Assembly: GCA_947491945.1 (NCBI GenBank)
Contig: CANLLN010000001.1
Location: 124,001 to 188,000, forward strand
Origin: an uncultured Carboxylicivirga sp.
GTDB lineage: Bacteria; Bacteroidota; Bacteroidia; Bacteroidales; Marinilabiliaceae
Length of the DNA: 64,000 bases
Direction of reading: 5' to 3'
Shown: positions 26,134-36,898 of the stretch, piece after piece
Layout of the letters: every line of letters begins with the position of its first letter
How positions within the stretch are numbered: the first letter of the stretch is position 1
Position numbers and translations under genes: made by a program
Notes under the pieces: model-generated
Databases searched by the model: none
What the model saw: only the letters and a program-made list of their open reading frames with translations
What the model was told of the DNA's origin: nothing

Positions 26134-28041
26134 TTAGTTATTGCGTATTTGTAGCCGTCCTTCTTCGTTTTCAAATACCCGCTCGTATTCTTCCAGCCAG
26201 CGCAGCACCTTTGTGAGCTTAGCCTGCGGAATATTGGTGGTCATCAGTAAACGATCAAAATCCATTGCTTCCTTACTGAGTGTCTTCAGTAGCGTTTGCT
26301 CAATTTTCTCGAAGTCTGGCACGGTAAGATCGGTCTTTTTTATGCTCTGACACACATCGCACAGTCCACAGTTCTCGCCGCCCTGCTGTCCGAAGTAACG
26401 CAGTAGCTGCTTACTGCGGCACAGGTGGTGCGTGGTGCCGTAATCAATCACACTCTGTATGCGTTTCTCGTATCTATCTTTACGATCCTGATAAACTTCA
26501 TTGCGCAGCTCAATGTACTTGCTGTCTTCGCGTGCCGTGGTGTAGCTGATCAAGGGCGTTTTTTTCTGTGGTATGTATTTGATTACGCCCAGTCGGCTGA
26601 GCTTTACAAGGTATTGATATACGGTGTCGCGCGTGGTGGTCAGGCGCTTGGCCAACAGTTCCTCGTTAATGGCCACATACTCGGTAAATAAGCCGGTGTA
26701 GGAGCGAAGCAGAAGCTTGGTGAAATGGTCAAAATCCTCGTTGGCCACCTGAAATTTGTAAAGCTCTTCGCGTCGCATAATAAAGTGTACTTTAGCCGCC
26801 AACTGCAATTCTTCGGTGAACTCAATATAACCCGCACGTTGCAATATCTTCAGGCTGTTATATACCAACATCATATTCATGCGGTAGTTCTTACAGAACA
26901 GCTGTAGGTTAAAGTCATATACCATGCCAAATCCACTTCCCACCGCCAGCTGAAAGAAGTTGCCCAATGCCTCGTACACATTGCGTATTTTCTCTTTCTC
27001 GGGAAAGCTGACCGCTACACTGCGTTGGAGGCGCACCCGGTCGTTGTCGGACCATAGGAGCACGGCGTAGGCCTTCTTGCCATCGCGTCCGGCACGTCCG
27101 GCTTCCTGAAAGTAGGCTTCCAGCGAATCGGGTGCATCCATATGCACCACCAGGCGAACATCTGCTTTATCAATGCCCATGCCAAAGGCGTTGGTGGATA
27201 CGATGATGCGCAGCTCGCCCTCGCTCCATCTTTTTTGGCGCTGATCCTTCACCTCCTGAGGCATGCCCGCATGATAGGAGCTTGCTGAAATGCCATGTTT
27301 AATCAGTAGCTCAGCATATTCTTTGGTTTTTTTACGACTTCGCACATATACAACGGCCGAACCCGGTACTTTGCTGATGATATTCAGCAGTTGTTGTTCT
27401 TTGTCTTCGGCAGGACGCACCACGTAAACAAGGTTATCTCGTTTAAAGCTCTTTTGAAAAACGTTTTTCTTTTTAAAGAGAAGACGTTCCTGTATGTCAT
27501 CCACCACATCAGCCGTGGCCGTGGCGGTCAGTGCCAGTATGGGCGTGTCGGGTAGCAGAGGGCGTATATCGGCCACGGTAAGGTAGGAGGGGCGGAAGTC
27601 GTAACCCCATTGCGATATGCAGTGCGCTTCGTCAATGGCCAACAGGTTTACATTCATCTGCTGCACTTTCTCCTTAAAAAGGTCGGTGCCCAAACGCTCG
27701 GGTGACATGTACAGAAACTTAATGCCGCCATAGACACAGTTGTCAAAAATGATATTGATTTCATCGCGCGACAGACCCGAATGGACTGCAGCCGCCTTTA
27801 CATCACGCTGTTTCAGGTTTTCCACCTGGTCTTTCATAAGGGCAATAAGGGGTGTAACAACAATGCACAGGCCTTCTTTGGCGAGCGCAGGCACCTGAAA
27901 AGTAAGGGATTTACCGCCTCCGGTGGGCATCAGTCCCAGGGTATCGTTGCCGGCAGCCACCGAGCGGATAATGTCCTCCTGTAAGGGACGAAAAGCTTCG
28001 TAGCCCCAGTATTGCTTTAATATATGATGAAAGATATCCAT
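26134..28041 (-). CDS. recQ: ATP-dependent DNA helicase, RecQ family
   Basis: 635 aa from the ATG at 28041. Motif I MPTGGGKS is at about 38-45, the DEAH box in AIDEAHCISQWGYDFRP at about 133-150, and GRAGRDGKKAYA (motif VI) at about 315-330. The RQC zinc site is CRSKQLLRYFGQ followed by CGLCDVC (about 535-560). There is no obvious HRDC domain at the C-terminus; the last about 60 residues look like a winged-helix-like tail (LTKVLRWLEEY). It unwinds DNA 3' to 5' during recombination and fork repair. Probably cotranscribed with miaA. Confidence 0.94.
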   Translation of the reverse strand: MDIFHHILKQYWGYEAFRPLQEDIIRSVAAGNDTLGLMPTGGGKSLTFQVPALAKEGLCIVVTPLIALMKDQVENLKQRDVKAAAVHSGLSRDEINIIFDNCVYGGIKFLYMSPERLGTDLFKEKVQQMNVNLLAIDEAHCISQWGYDFRPSYLTVADIRPLLPDTPILALTATATADVVDDIQERLLFKKKNVFQKSFKRDNLVYVVRPAEDKEQQLLNIISKVPGSAVVYVRSRKKTKEYAELLIKHGISASSYHAGMPQEVKDQRQKRWSEGELRIIVSTNAFGMGIDKADVRLVVHMDAPDSLEAYFQEAGRAGRDGKKAYAVLLWSDNDRVRLQRSVAVSFPEKEKIRNVYEALGNFFQLAVGSGFGMVYDFNLQLFCKNYRMNMMLVYNSLKILQRAGYIEFTEELQLAAKVHFIMRREELYKFQVANEDFDHFTKLLLRSYTGLFTEYVAINEELLAKRLTTTRDTVYQYLVKLSRLGVIKYIPQKKTPLISYTTAREDSKYIELRNEVYQDRKDRYEKRIQSVIDYGTTHHLCRSKQLLRYFGQQGGENCGLCDVCQSIKKTDLTVPDFEKIEQTLLKTLSKEAMDFDRLLMTTNIPQAKLTKVLRWLEEYERVFENEEGRLQIRNN

Positions 28042-28090
28042 GCCTTGCAAAGGTAGTTTTATTTGAGATAAGAGCGAAGCGGGGAGAACG

Positions 28091-28180
28091 GGTTAACTGA
28101 TGAATTGGTAAACTGATGAAATGGTGAATTGAGAAGTTACGAATTAACAGTTTACCGATTTTTCAAATAACCACTTCATC
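28091..28180. repeat. Imperfect tandem/inverted short repeats between recQ and guaB
   Basis: Two near-copies of AACTGATGAAwTGGT occur in tandem (from about 28094 and 28111). A 9-bp inverted pair GGTAAACTG/CAGTTTACC (28107-28115 with 28148-28156) overlaps them, and a degenerate inverted copy lies at about 28171-28180. Purpose unknown; could be a degraded dispersed element. Confidence 0.4.
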
Positions 28181-28238
28181 ATTTTATTTGGTTTATTATC
28201 AGGTAGTGTGAGTTGACTATCAAAAAATAACTTTGTAA

Positions 28239-29786
<1,548 letters not shown>

Positions 29787-29832
29787 TCTAGTAATCGTTT
29801 AATTGATAAGATAAAACGAAAGGGTTCAAAAA

Positions 29833-29945
29833 TAAAATTTCACGCTAAGAGCGCTAAGAATTTCGCAAAGGACGCAAAATATAGAATATTATTATTCATA
29901 GTTTTGTGTCCTTTGCGTTTTTTTTGTTTTGCGCACTTTGCGTGA
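29833..29945. repeat. Long imperfect inverted repeat of GCAAAG/CACGC type, copy 1
   Basis: TTCACGC (from about 29839) with nearby GCGCTAAG and CGCAAAGGACGCAAAA is mirrored on the right by TTTTGTGTCCTTTGCGTTTT and GCGCACTTTGCGTGAA (to about 29945). The arms form a hairpin more than 40 bp long with interruptions. A second element built from the same words is at 46437-46530. Elements of this kind are scattered in Bacteroidota and neighbouring phyla. Confidence 0.6.
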
Positions 29946-30009
29946 ACCAGTAATGTTTTTGAACAACCGCAATTTGTTTTTTTAAGTCTTGTATTCAGAC
30001 TTTTCCACC

Positions 30010-32568
30010 TCACTTCCGGTATTTGTCCTTAATCAGATAGGCGCGCTGTGTCATGTCTATATTTTGCAAAATCTTCAGTTTAAGATGCTCGGGGTAGTCC
30101 GGATGATTATCTAAAAACTGCCTGGCTACCAAATACGCTGCTTCTGATGAATGTCCGCCAAAACTGTTCCTCAGCCAGCCAATGGGGAAGAAGATGTCTC
30201 CTTTACGCTGTATCTCCTCCAGTAGCTCAAGGGTGCGTGGTAGGTAAGCGATGGAATGTGCGGTGCGCAGCGGATGGTGTAGGTTGGCAAGGGCGTTTTG
30301 TACCCATGCCTCTTTTGTGCGGTTTTCGTGCAGGCTGAGAGAGCGGAAGAAAGCATCGCGCTCACTTGACTTGTCTGACAGAGAAGGTAGTAAAAAGCGT
30401 AGTTTTTCTCTGTTGTGGCGGTTCTTTAGCTGTCCTAGTGTGGTTTGCTGCAAGCTGTCAGCTTCCGGATGGTTGCGCAGGCACAGTTGGGTGAGTAAGC
30501 GCATTTTATCATTCTCACTCAGAGGCATTCCTTCAAGTTCGGTCTCACCAAGCAGTAATTGGGTAAGCTTCTGCTCGCTTTTCTTACTTAGGTAGATATG
30601 GCTCCAAAGCCTGAGTAGTATTTTTTTGTTGGCCACCGTTTCCTCCTTTCCAATGCGATTGATTAAGGCATCTTCCAGCGCAGCCACTATGGTTTTTCGC
30701 TCTGCTGACGGTATGAAGTGCCAGAAAGTGCTTTGCAGCTGACTAGCGTATTGGTTTAGCAATAAACTATTCTGTTCCTCACTTATTCTATGGCTCAAGT
30801 ATTTTATAAAAGCCCGGGGATTGATGCTGCTATCCAGGAAGTTTTCGTTTAGGTTAATGGCAAGGCGGCCACGTAGTAATTCATTTGTTGGTGTGTGGGT
30901 TTCGTCTAACCAATAGTTAATTTGTGGTTGGGTTAGGCGCACTAGTCCGTAGCCTTTGTCATCAGCCAAAAAAAGGCTGTTCAGACGATCCGGTTCAGCA
31001 TCGATGGTAATATTAGCATCGTACATCTGATAGCGATAATGCTGATGGTCCTGCATCAGGTTAATCTCCTGAGGCCAATAGGTGTCCGCCGCTGCCAGAT
31101 GTTCATGCTCGGCCACCTGTTTCAGCTTCCAGCTTTTGTCTTGTTCCGAGGGTTCAAAAAACAGCACAGGACGACCAGCTTCATTCACCCAGGCCCGGCT
31201 CCATACGTTCAGGTCTGTCTCGGTGTATTTATCAATGCAGCTGATTAAATCGTTCCACGACGCATTGCCAAAGGTATTCTTAGCCACGTATTCGCGGATG
31301 CCCCTTTGTAGATTTTCCTCACCCGCCATATTTTCCAGCTGCTTCATTACGATGGGCGCTTTGTGGTAGATGATTTTTCCATACACAGTACCTGCATTCT
31401 TCAGGTTGTCAAGATGCTGACTAATGGCATTGGCACCTGCTGTGCGATCGATGCTGTAGGCCGCGGGGAAATGAGCCATCAAAAAGCGCAGTTGGTGGTT
31501 GATGTCGGGAAACCAGGGACGAGTAATTTTATCGGCCATAAAATTGGCAAATACCTCCTTGAGCCATACTTCGTTGAACCAGGGCATGGTTACCAGGTCG
31601 CCAAACCATAGGTGAGCCGTTTCGTGCGCTATTAGGTTGGCGCGCGCCAGCTCCTCGTCTCTGCTGGGCGTGGCATCCAAGAAAAGTTTCTCAGAACGAA
31701 AATAGGTAGCTCCCGGATGCTCCATGCCACCAAATTGAAAGGAGGGGATGGCCACCAGGTTATGGGTGTCGAAGGGATATTCGTAGGCGGTGTATTCCTC
31801 CAGCCAATCGAGGGAAGCGGTTGTTTGTCGGAATATTTCATCGATGTTTCGTTGGTATCTAAGCGTGTCATCAAGCATGTGATACAGGCCAATGGTTTTA
31901 TCTTTCCACTGAATAGAGTCGTAGTGATAGCGGCCTGCCGTAAAAGCCCACAGATAGGTGCTGATGGGTTGCGACGGGGCAAAAGTAAGCTGTGTGCGTC
32001 CCTCCGTTCCTTGCCGGGTCAGGGCTTTGCCATTGGCTATTCCGATCCAGCCTTCGGGCAAGTCCATGCTGACAGCAAAGCGGCCTTTTATATTGGGTTG
32101 ATCGAAGCAGGGAATGGCAGTGCGGGCTCGGTCGGGAACAAATAATGCGTAAAAATAGTCGTTGTTGCGGTTTAGTGGACCATCGCCTAATAGAAAAGTG
32201 ATAGCTATGGAGTTGCTGCCCTCTTGCAGTTGATTCTTACTGAGTTTAATGTGTTCATTAATGATGGCGGGCTGTGGCAGGGTGTCATTATTAATGATGA
32301 GCTGCTGTAGCTGTTCGTTATCGGCTTTAAAATCCAGATAAATATCCTGATTATCTGCCAGGTTAAATTGTATCAGCGCCTGTCCCTTAATGGGGGCATC
32401 GGCCCGTTCCGGCACGCTAATGGAAAGGTGATAGTGCAGCTCACTGATAAGTCTCGCACGACGCTGAGCCAGCTGCCTGCTCACCCCTTCCCCGGGCATG
32501 GGCTGCTCCGGTAATGAGCATGATAATAATATAAAGAGTGATAAAAGGAAAAGAGCCGTTTTTCTCAT
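30010..32568 (-). CDS. M1 family aminopeptidase lipoprotein
   Basis: 852 aa. The N-terminus MRKTALFLLSLFILLSC ends in a lipobox (LLSC), so the enzyme is an envelope lipoprotein. The zinc motif HETAHLWFGD is at about 311-320 with the third ligand Glu in EVWLKEVFANF about 20 residues later. The usual GxMEN exopeptidase motif appears as GGMEHPG, with His in place of Asn, as in several Bacteroidota M1 enzymes I know. A long alpha-helical ERAP1-like C-terminal region is present from about 560. It should trim N-terminal residues from extracytoplasmic peptides. Single gene; the 254-bp region upstream is divergent with the DUF4136 gene. Confidence 0.92.
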   Translation of the reverse strand: MRKTALFLLSLFILLSCSLPEQPMPGEGVSRQLAQRRARLISELHYHLSISVPERADAPIKGQALIQFNLADNQDIYLDFKADNEQLQQLIINNDTLPQPAIINEHIKLSKNQLQEGSNSIAITFLLGDGPLNRNNDYFYALFVPDRARTAIPCFDQPNIKGRFAVSMDLPEGWIGIANGKALTRQGTEGRTQLTFAPSQPISTYLWAFTAGRYHYDSIQWKDKTIGLYHMLDDTLRYQRNIDEIFRQTTASLDWLEEYTAYEYPFDTHNLVAIPSFQFGGMEHPGATYFRSEKLFLDATPSRDEELARANLIAHETAHLWFGDLVTMPWFNEVWLKEVFANFMADKITRPWFPDINHQLRFLMAHFPAAYSIDRTAGANAISQHLDNLKNAGTVYGKIIYHKAPIVMKQLENMAGEENLQRGIREYVAKNTFGNASWNDLISCIDKYTETDLNVWSRAWVNEAGRPVLFFEPSEQDKSWKLKQVAEHEHLAAADTYWPQEINLMQDHQHYRYQMYDANITIDAEPDRLNSLFLADDKGYGLVRLTQPQINYWLDETHTPTNELLRGRLAINLNENFLDSSINPRAFIKYLSHRISEEQNSLLLNQYASQLQSTFWHFIPSAERKTIVAALEDALINRIGKEETVANKKILLRLWSHIYLSKKSEQKLTQLLLGETELEGMPLSENDKMRLLTQLCLRNHPEADSLQQTTLGQLKNRHNREKLRFLLPSLSDKSSERDAFFRSLSLHENRTKEAWVQNALANLHHPLRTAHSIAYLPRTLELLEEIQRKGDIFFPIGWLRNSFGGHSSEAAYLVARQFLDNHPDYPEHLKLKILQNIDMTQRAYLIKDKYRK

Positions 32569-32762
32569 TTGTATCTATTTTTTGGAACTCCCAAATAAAT
32601 TTGATCATCTTTCGGTGTGCAATTTGGATGTTCAAACTTATAGGGGTGTTTGGGTAATTATGAATTTTGAAAGCTAAAAGTAATGAATCGGTGTTAATTA
32701 TGGCTTTTTAGTGATAAATATCATCGGTCGCCGGTGGTGTGTTCAAACTTTTTTAGCTTCAG

Positions 32763-32796
32763 TTTGTCATGATTGAAACATAATTCCTTACTTTCA
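32763..32796 (+). promoter_or_regulatory. Candidate promoter before the DUF4136 gene (TTTG-N22-TACTTTCA)
   Basis: TTTG at 32763-32766 and TACTTTCA at 32789-32796 resemble the -33/-7 elements of the Bacteroidota sigma factor, with one mismatch in the -7 box and a spacer a little longer than the usual 19-20. The ATG is 26 nt downstream. Confidence 0.4.
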
Positions 32797-32822
32797 CAGA
32801 TTAACGATAAAAACATACGAAG

Positions 32823-33407
32823 ATGAAACAAATGCTGACCCTTGCTTTTTGTTTGTTACTTGTCGCAGGCTGCACAGGTATTAAAACCACCGTGGACTAT
32901 GATGAAACAGTGGATTTCAGTACCTTTACTACCTACGTCTTTTACGGGTGGGATGCAAGAACGACCGATGCGCTGAATGATTTTGATCGCAGGCGCATAG
33001 AAGCTTCCTTTGAGGAGGAATTTGCAAAACGGGGACTTAAGCGCCTGGATAAGGGGCAAGGTGCCGATTTAGTCGTGAGTCTGTTTTTAATTAACGAAGA
33101 GCGTACGCAAAAAACAGCTACTACTACCCATCGTCCTTCCATGAATATGTATATGGGCTTCGGAGGTTACTATGGTTACGGGCCAGGTTGGGCCTATGGT
33201 CCAGGTTTTGGCGGTTATAGTACTACTCAAATTCAGGAGATGAACTACCAGGTGGGCACCCTGGTGTGCTCGGTTTACGACGCACAAAAAAAGCAATTGA
33301 TATGGGAGAGTGCTGCGAGTAAGACCATTGACGATAATCCTCAAATCAGAAAGAAAAGCATTCCGTATGTGGTTAGATCCATAGTACGGAAATACCCTAA
33401 AAAATAA
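32823..33407 (+). CDS. DUF4136 domain lipoprotein
   Basis: 194 aa. MKQMLTLAFCLLLVAGC gives a clear lipobox (VAGC). The mature part has the family opening VDYDETVDFSTFTTYVFYGW, the helix RRRIEASFEEEFAKRGLKR and GADLVVSLFL. A Gly/Tyr-rich insert (about 105-140) and a C-terminal TLVCSVYDAQKKQLIWES follow. DUF4136 lipoproteins are common in Gram-negatives; no molecular function is established. It is 27 bp before hflK and may be the first gene of the hflKC transcript. Confidence 0.88.
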   Translation: MKQMLTLAFCLLLVAGCTGIKTTVDYDETVDFSTFTTYVFYGWDARTTDALNDFDRRRIEASFEEEFAKRGLKRLDKGQGADLVVSLFLINEERTQKTATTTHRPSMNMYMGFGGYYGYGPGWAYGPGFGGYSTTQIQEMNYQVGTLVCSVYDAQKKQLIWESAASKTIDDNPQIRKKSIPYVVRSIVRKYPKK

Positions 33408-33434
33408 TAACTGACAAACTACAAATCTATTAAT

Positions 33435-34433
33435 ATGACATCAAATCAATTTAATCTCAACACATCCGGTGGTGTGCTTGAGAAACTATTAAAAAACATC
33501 CGGTCTGTTGTGGTCATGCTTTTAGTAGCCCTTATGGCTTGGACAGCCTTTTTTACTATCGACCCCGAGGAGGTGGGGGTAATTGTGCGCTTTGGTAAGT
33601 ATGTGCGCACCGTGGATCCCGGTCTTAACTACAAAATCCCCCTTATGGAAACAGTTTATAAGGTGGCCGTTGAGCGACAGCAGAAAATGGAGTTTGGCTT
33701 TCGTACCAGCCGTGCCGGTGTTAAATCATCTTATGCCACGGGCGGAGGCAGTAATGAGGAGTCGCTGATGTTGACGGGCGATCTGAACCTGGCAGATGTG
33801 GAGTGGGTTGTGCAGTATCGTATCGATGACCCCTATAATTACCTGTTTAAGGTGCGTAATCCCGAAGGTACACTGCGTGACATCTCAGAGTCGACCATGC
33901 GACAGATCGTGGGCGATCGCACCGTGAATGAGGTATTGACCATTGGACGCGCCGAAATAAGCTCAAGACTGGAGGAGCTGATGCAGAAAATATGCAATGA
34001 GTATTCGTTAGGTGTTAAAATAGAGCAGGTGGTGTTGCAGGATGTTAACCCACCCGTACCTGTGAAGGCCGCTTTTAATGCTGTTAATGAGGCGCAGCAG
34101 GAAAAAGAAACCCTGATTAATCAGGCCAAGGCGGAGTACAACAAGGTGATACCCAAGGCAGCGGGTCAGGCCAAGGAAACCATACAGATGGCTGAGGGTT
34201 ATGCTACCGAACGTGTTAACAATGCACGCGGTGATGTGGCTCGTTTCAATGCTTTGTATGGCGAGTATATCAAGGCACCGGAGGTGACGCGTCGTCGTTT
34301 GTATTTGGAAACGATGATGGATGTGATGCCTCGCCTGGGTCAGAAAATCATAACCGATGAGAACGGCAGTAATGTATTGCCCTTATTACAAATGCAGCTT
34401 TCTAAACAAAAAACAGTGAACAATGGACAATAA
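33435..34433 (+). CDS. hflK: HflK-like SPFH/prohibitin membrane protein
   Basis: 332 aa. One N-terminal TM helix (about 22-42, VVVMLLVALMAWTAFFTI) is followed by an SPFH domain (EEVGVIVRFGKYVRTVDPGL and on) and a long coiled coil rich in Ala, Glu and Gln (about 215-275). It carries a Gly/Ser-rich insert near residue 95, as HflK does. With HflC it forms the large membrane complex that surrounds FtsH and modulates its proteolysis. Its stop overlaps the hflC start by 11 bp. No ftsH is in the window. Confidence 0.93.
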   Translation: MTSNQFNLNTSGGVLEKLLKNIRSVVVMLLVALMAWTAFFTIDPEEVGVIVRFGKYVRTVDPGLNYKIPLMETVYKVAVERQQKMEFGFRTSRAGVKSSYATGGGSNEESLMLTGDLNLADVEWVVQYRIDDPYNYLFKVRNPEGTLRDISESTMRQIVGDRTVNEVLTIGRAEISSRLEELMQKICNEYSLGVKIEQVVLQDVNPPVPVKAAFNAVNEAQQEKETLINQAKAEYNKVIPKAAGQAKETIQMAEGYATERVNNARGDVARFNALYGEYIKAPEVTRRRLYLETMMDVMPRLGQKIITDENGSNVLPLLQMQLSKQKTVNNGQ

Positions 34434-35367
34434 GAAGTCAATCATATTTATCGTTCTGGGGCTTGTGGTGCTTTTCTTTTTTTCGCAGGCTACCTATATC
34501 GTCGATGAGACAGAACAAGTGGTGGTTACTCAATTTGGTAAGCCGGTGGGCGATGCCATTACCACCCCCGGCATGAAATTTAAAGTACCCTTTATCCACA
34601 CTACACATTTTTTCGATAAACGCTATCTGGAGTGGGATGGCGACCCCAATCAGGTACCTACCAAGGATAAGAAGTTTATTTTTGTGGATACTTATGCGCG
34701 CTGGCAAATCACCGATCCGCTTCAGTTTTATAAGCGGATGACCAATGAACGCAGTGCCTATTCGCGACTGGATGATATACTGGATGGCGAGACGCGTAAT
34801 TTCATTGCCAAGCATAATATCGAAGAGGCTGTAAGAGCCAGCAATCGTAAGCCGGTATCCTCCGGGGTAGTGGGCGAGATGATAGGCGATAGCCTGGCCA
34901 CCATTTCCGTAGGGCGTGATAAGATTCAGGAGATGATACAAAAGGCATCCAACGAACAAGCTAAAGAGCTGGGTATCGCAATTCTTGATTTTCGTATTAA
35001 GCGAATCAATTATGTTGAGGAAGTACGCACTCAAGTGTATGAGCGCATGAAGAGTGAGCGCTACCGCATCGCCGATAAGTTTAAATCGGAAGGCCAGGGC
35101 GAAGCCTCACGCATTAATGGTGAGAAGGATCGCGAGCTGAAATCCATTGTATCGGAGGCCTATAAAACGGCAGAGGAGATAAAAGGTAGAGCCGATGCAG
35201 CTGCGGCTGCTATCTATGCCGGTGCTTACGATAAATCGCCACAGGCGCGTCAGCTTTACAGTTTCATCAAGTCCATGGAGGCCTACGAGCGTACCTTTGA
35301 TGGGCAAACACACATCATTCTGTCAACCGACAGTGAGTTTTATAAGTACCTGAAAGATAGTAAGTAA
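34423..35367 (+). CDS. hflC: HflC-like SPFH/prohibitin membrane protein
   Basis: 314 aa. TM helix at about 5-25 (IIFIVLGLVVLFFFSQATYI), SPFH domain (ETEQVVVTQFGKPVGDAITT start), then DFRIKRINYVEEVRTQVYER and MKSERYRIADKFKSEGQGEA, the best-conserved HflC stretches. It ends in a coiled coil. It overlaps hflK by 11 bp, so expression is coupled. The terminator for this transcript lies inside the 3' end of the convergent antiporter gene. Confidence 0.93.
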   Translation: MDNKKSIIFIVLGLVVLFFFSQATYIVDETEQVVVTQFGKPVGDAITTPGMKFKVPFIHTTHFFDKRYLEWDGDPNQVPTKDKKFIFVDTYARWQITDPLQFYKRMTNERSAYSRLDDILDGETRNFIAKHNIEEAVRASNRKPVSSGVVGEMIGDSLATISVGRDKIQEMIQKASNEQAKELGIAILDFRIKRINYVEEVRTQVYERMKSERYRIADKFKSEGQGEASRINGEKDRELKSIVSEAYKTAEEIKGRADAAAAAIYAGAYDKSPQARQLYSFIKSMEAYERTFDGQTHIILSTDSEFYKYLKDSK

Positions 35368-35383
35368 ATCGCTTATTGGTATA

Positions 35384-36685
35384 TTAAGAGCCTGCCTGGT
35401 TATTTTTTCGGGCAGGCTTTTTTAATGCAATAGAAAGCACAACTGTTAGTCCCATCAGATAGGGATAAAACAGGTAGCTCATTATATCGAAAGGGCTGAG
35501 TGTGCCGGCGGCGAGGCCAACTGCTGCCAATATTTGAGCGCCGTAGGGCAGTATGCCCTGCACCAAACACGATGCTGTGTCCATCAGACTGGCAGATCGT
35601 CGGGGGCTGATGGAGAACCGTTCGGCAATGTCCTTGACAATGGAGCCCGACATTAAGATGGCAATGGTGTTGTTGGCCGTAAACACATTGATCAGGCCGG
35701 TCATGGTAACAATACTGAATTCGGCTCCTCTACTGCCCTTTGTGCGTTTACCAATGTGTTTAATTAGATAATCGATACCGCCATTGAGTCGCACTACATG
35801 AACAATGCCGCCCACCAGTAAGGACACCATTATTATCTCTGCCATACCCATCATACCATTGCTGATGGAGGAGAAAAGCGACCAGATAGTAAAATCGCCA
35901 TTGATCAGGCCGATGGTGCCGGTTAGTACAATGCCCAGACCCAATACCAGAAACACATTCATGCCCAGAGCAGCAGTGAGCAGCACGATCAGGTAGGGTA
36001 GTAGTTTAATGCCGTCGATAAGGGTAATGCTGACATTGGGGGCGCTCTCTTTCGAGGGGATGAGGGTGTAGATTAGGATGGAGACCAGTGCGGCGGGAAC
36101 CACCAGCTTTATATTGGCCTTAAATTTATCTTTCATCTGGCAGTTTTGGGTGCGGGTGGCGGCAATAGTAGTATCGGATATGATGGATAGGTTATCGCCA
36201 AACATGGCACCGCCAATGGTGGCTCCTACAGTAATGGCCGGGTGAATGCCCAGCGCTTCAGCCAGGCCGATGGCTACCGGTACAACTGCTACCACGGTGC
36301 CTACCGAGGTGCCTACCGATAGGGAGATAAAGCAGCTGATAACGAATAGGCCGGCCAGTAATATCTCGCTGGGTAAAAAATACAGACCAATGGCCACGGT
36401 GGAATCAACAGCTCCCATGGTTTTGGCCAGGTTGGCAAAGGCGCCGGCCAGCATGAAGATCAGGCACATCATCACAATTCCTGAATGCCCCATGCCTTTG
36501 GAAAACTCTTCCATTTTGCTTGCTGTTGTATTTCCGGGCGCCATGAAAAGAGCAATAAAGGCGGCAATGAGAAAGGGTATGATGATGGGCATTTTATAAA
36601 AATCACCACTGACCAGTCCGGGTGCCAGGTATATAACGATGAATACCCCTATTGGTAACAGGGCTTTGGCTTTTAAATCTTTCAT
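35384..36685 (-). CDS. Na+/H+ antiporter NhaC family protein
   Basis: 433 aa from the ATG at 36685 (MKDLKAKALLPIGVFIVIYL). About ten to twelve hydrophobic helices; family motifs include VGTSVGTVVAVVPVAIGLAE, GGAMFGDNLSIISDTTIAA and ASCLVQGILPYGAQIL. The FGDNLSIISDTT segment is characteristic of NhaC/DcuC-like antiporters of the ion transporter superfamily. It would exchange Na+ for H+ (or organic ions) at the inner membrane. Its last codons also encode a terminator hairpin. Confidence 0.9.
   Translation of the reverse strand: MKDLKAKALLPIGVFIVIYLAPGLVSGDFYKMPIIIPFLIAAFIALFMAPGNTTASKMEEFSKGMGHSGIVMMCLIFMLAGAFANLAKTMGAVDSTVAIGLYFLPSEILLAGLFVISCFISLSVGTSVGTVVAVVPVAIGLAEALGIHPAITVGATIGGAMFGDNLSIISDTTIAATRTQNCQMKDKFKANIKLVVPAALVSILIYTLIPSKESAPNVSITLIDGIKLLPYLIVLLTAALGMNVFLVLGLGIVLTGTIGLINGDFTIWSLFSSISNGMMGMAEIIMVSLLVGGIVHVVRLNGGIDYLIKHIGKRTKGSRGAEFSIVTMTGLINVFTANNTIAILMSGSIVKDIAERFSISPRRSASLMDTASCLVQGILPYGAQILAAVGLAAGTLSPFDIMSYLFYPYLMGLTVVLSIALKKPARKNNQAGS
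35389..35423 (+). terminator. hflKC terminator embedded in the 3' end of the antiporter gene
   Basis: An 8-bp stem AGCCTGCC/GGCAGGCT (35389-35396 with 35411-35418), a 14-nt loop and a T-run on the plus strand. The whole hairpin lies inside the last about 35 coding bases of the minus-strand antiporter gene. Confidence 0.65.
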
Positions 36686-36898
36686 TAATGTGGTTTTTGT
36701 TTTGCGCTGCAATATTACTAAAAATACAGGCGAAAGTGATTGTTATTGTGGTATGATCAATTCATAGGAGGAGAGTAGTAAACAAAAATTAACATTTTTG
36801 CACTATATCCTGTGGCAGGCTAAATAATAATTATAACTTGTCCCCTGACTTTTACAAACCTAGCTGTTAATATTATTTTATTCACTAAATCCAAATCT

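Noticed and set aside
29833-29945. CRISPR-like appearance of repeated GCAAAG words
   Set aside because: No regular repeat-spacer spacing; the words form one large inverted repeat. No CRISPR array or cas gene was seen in the window.
30010-32568. GGMEH instead of GAMEN in the M1 peptidase as a loss of function
   Set aside because: The variant is known to me from other Bacteroidota M1 enzymes, and the zinc site is intact.
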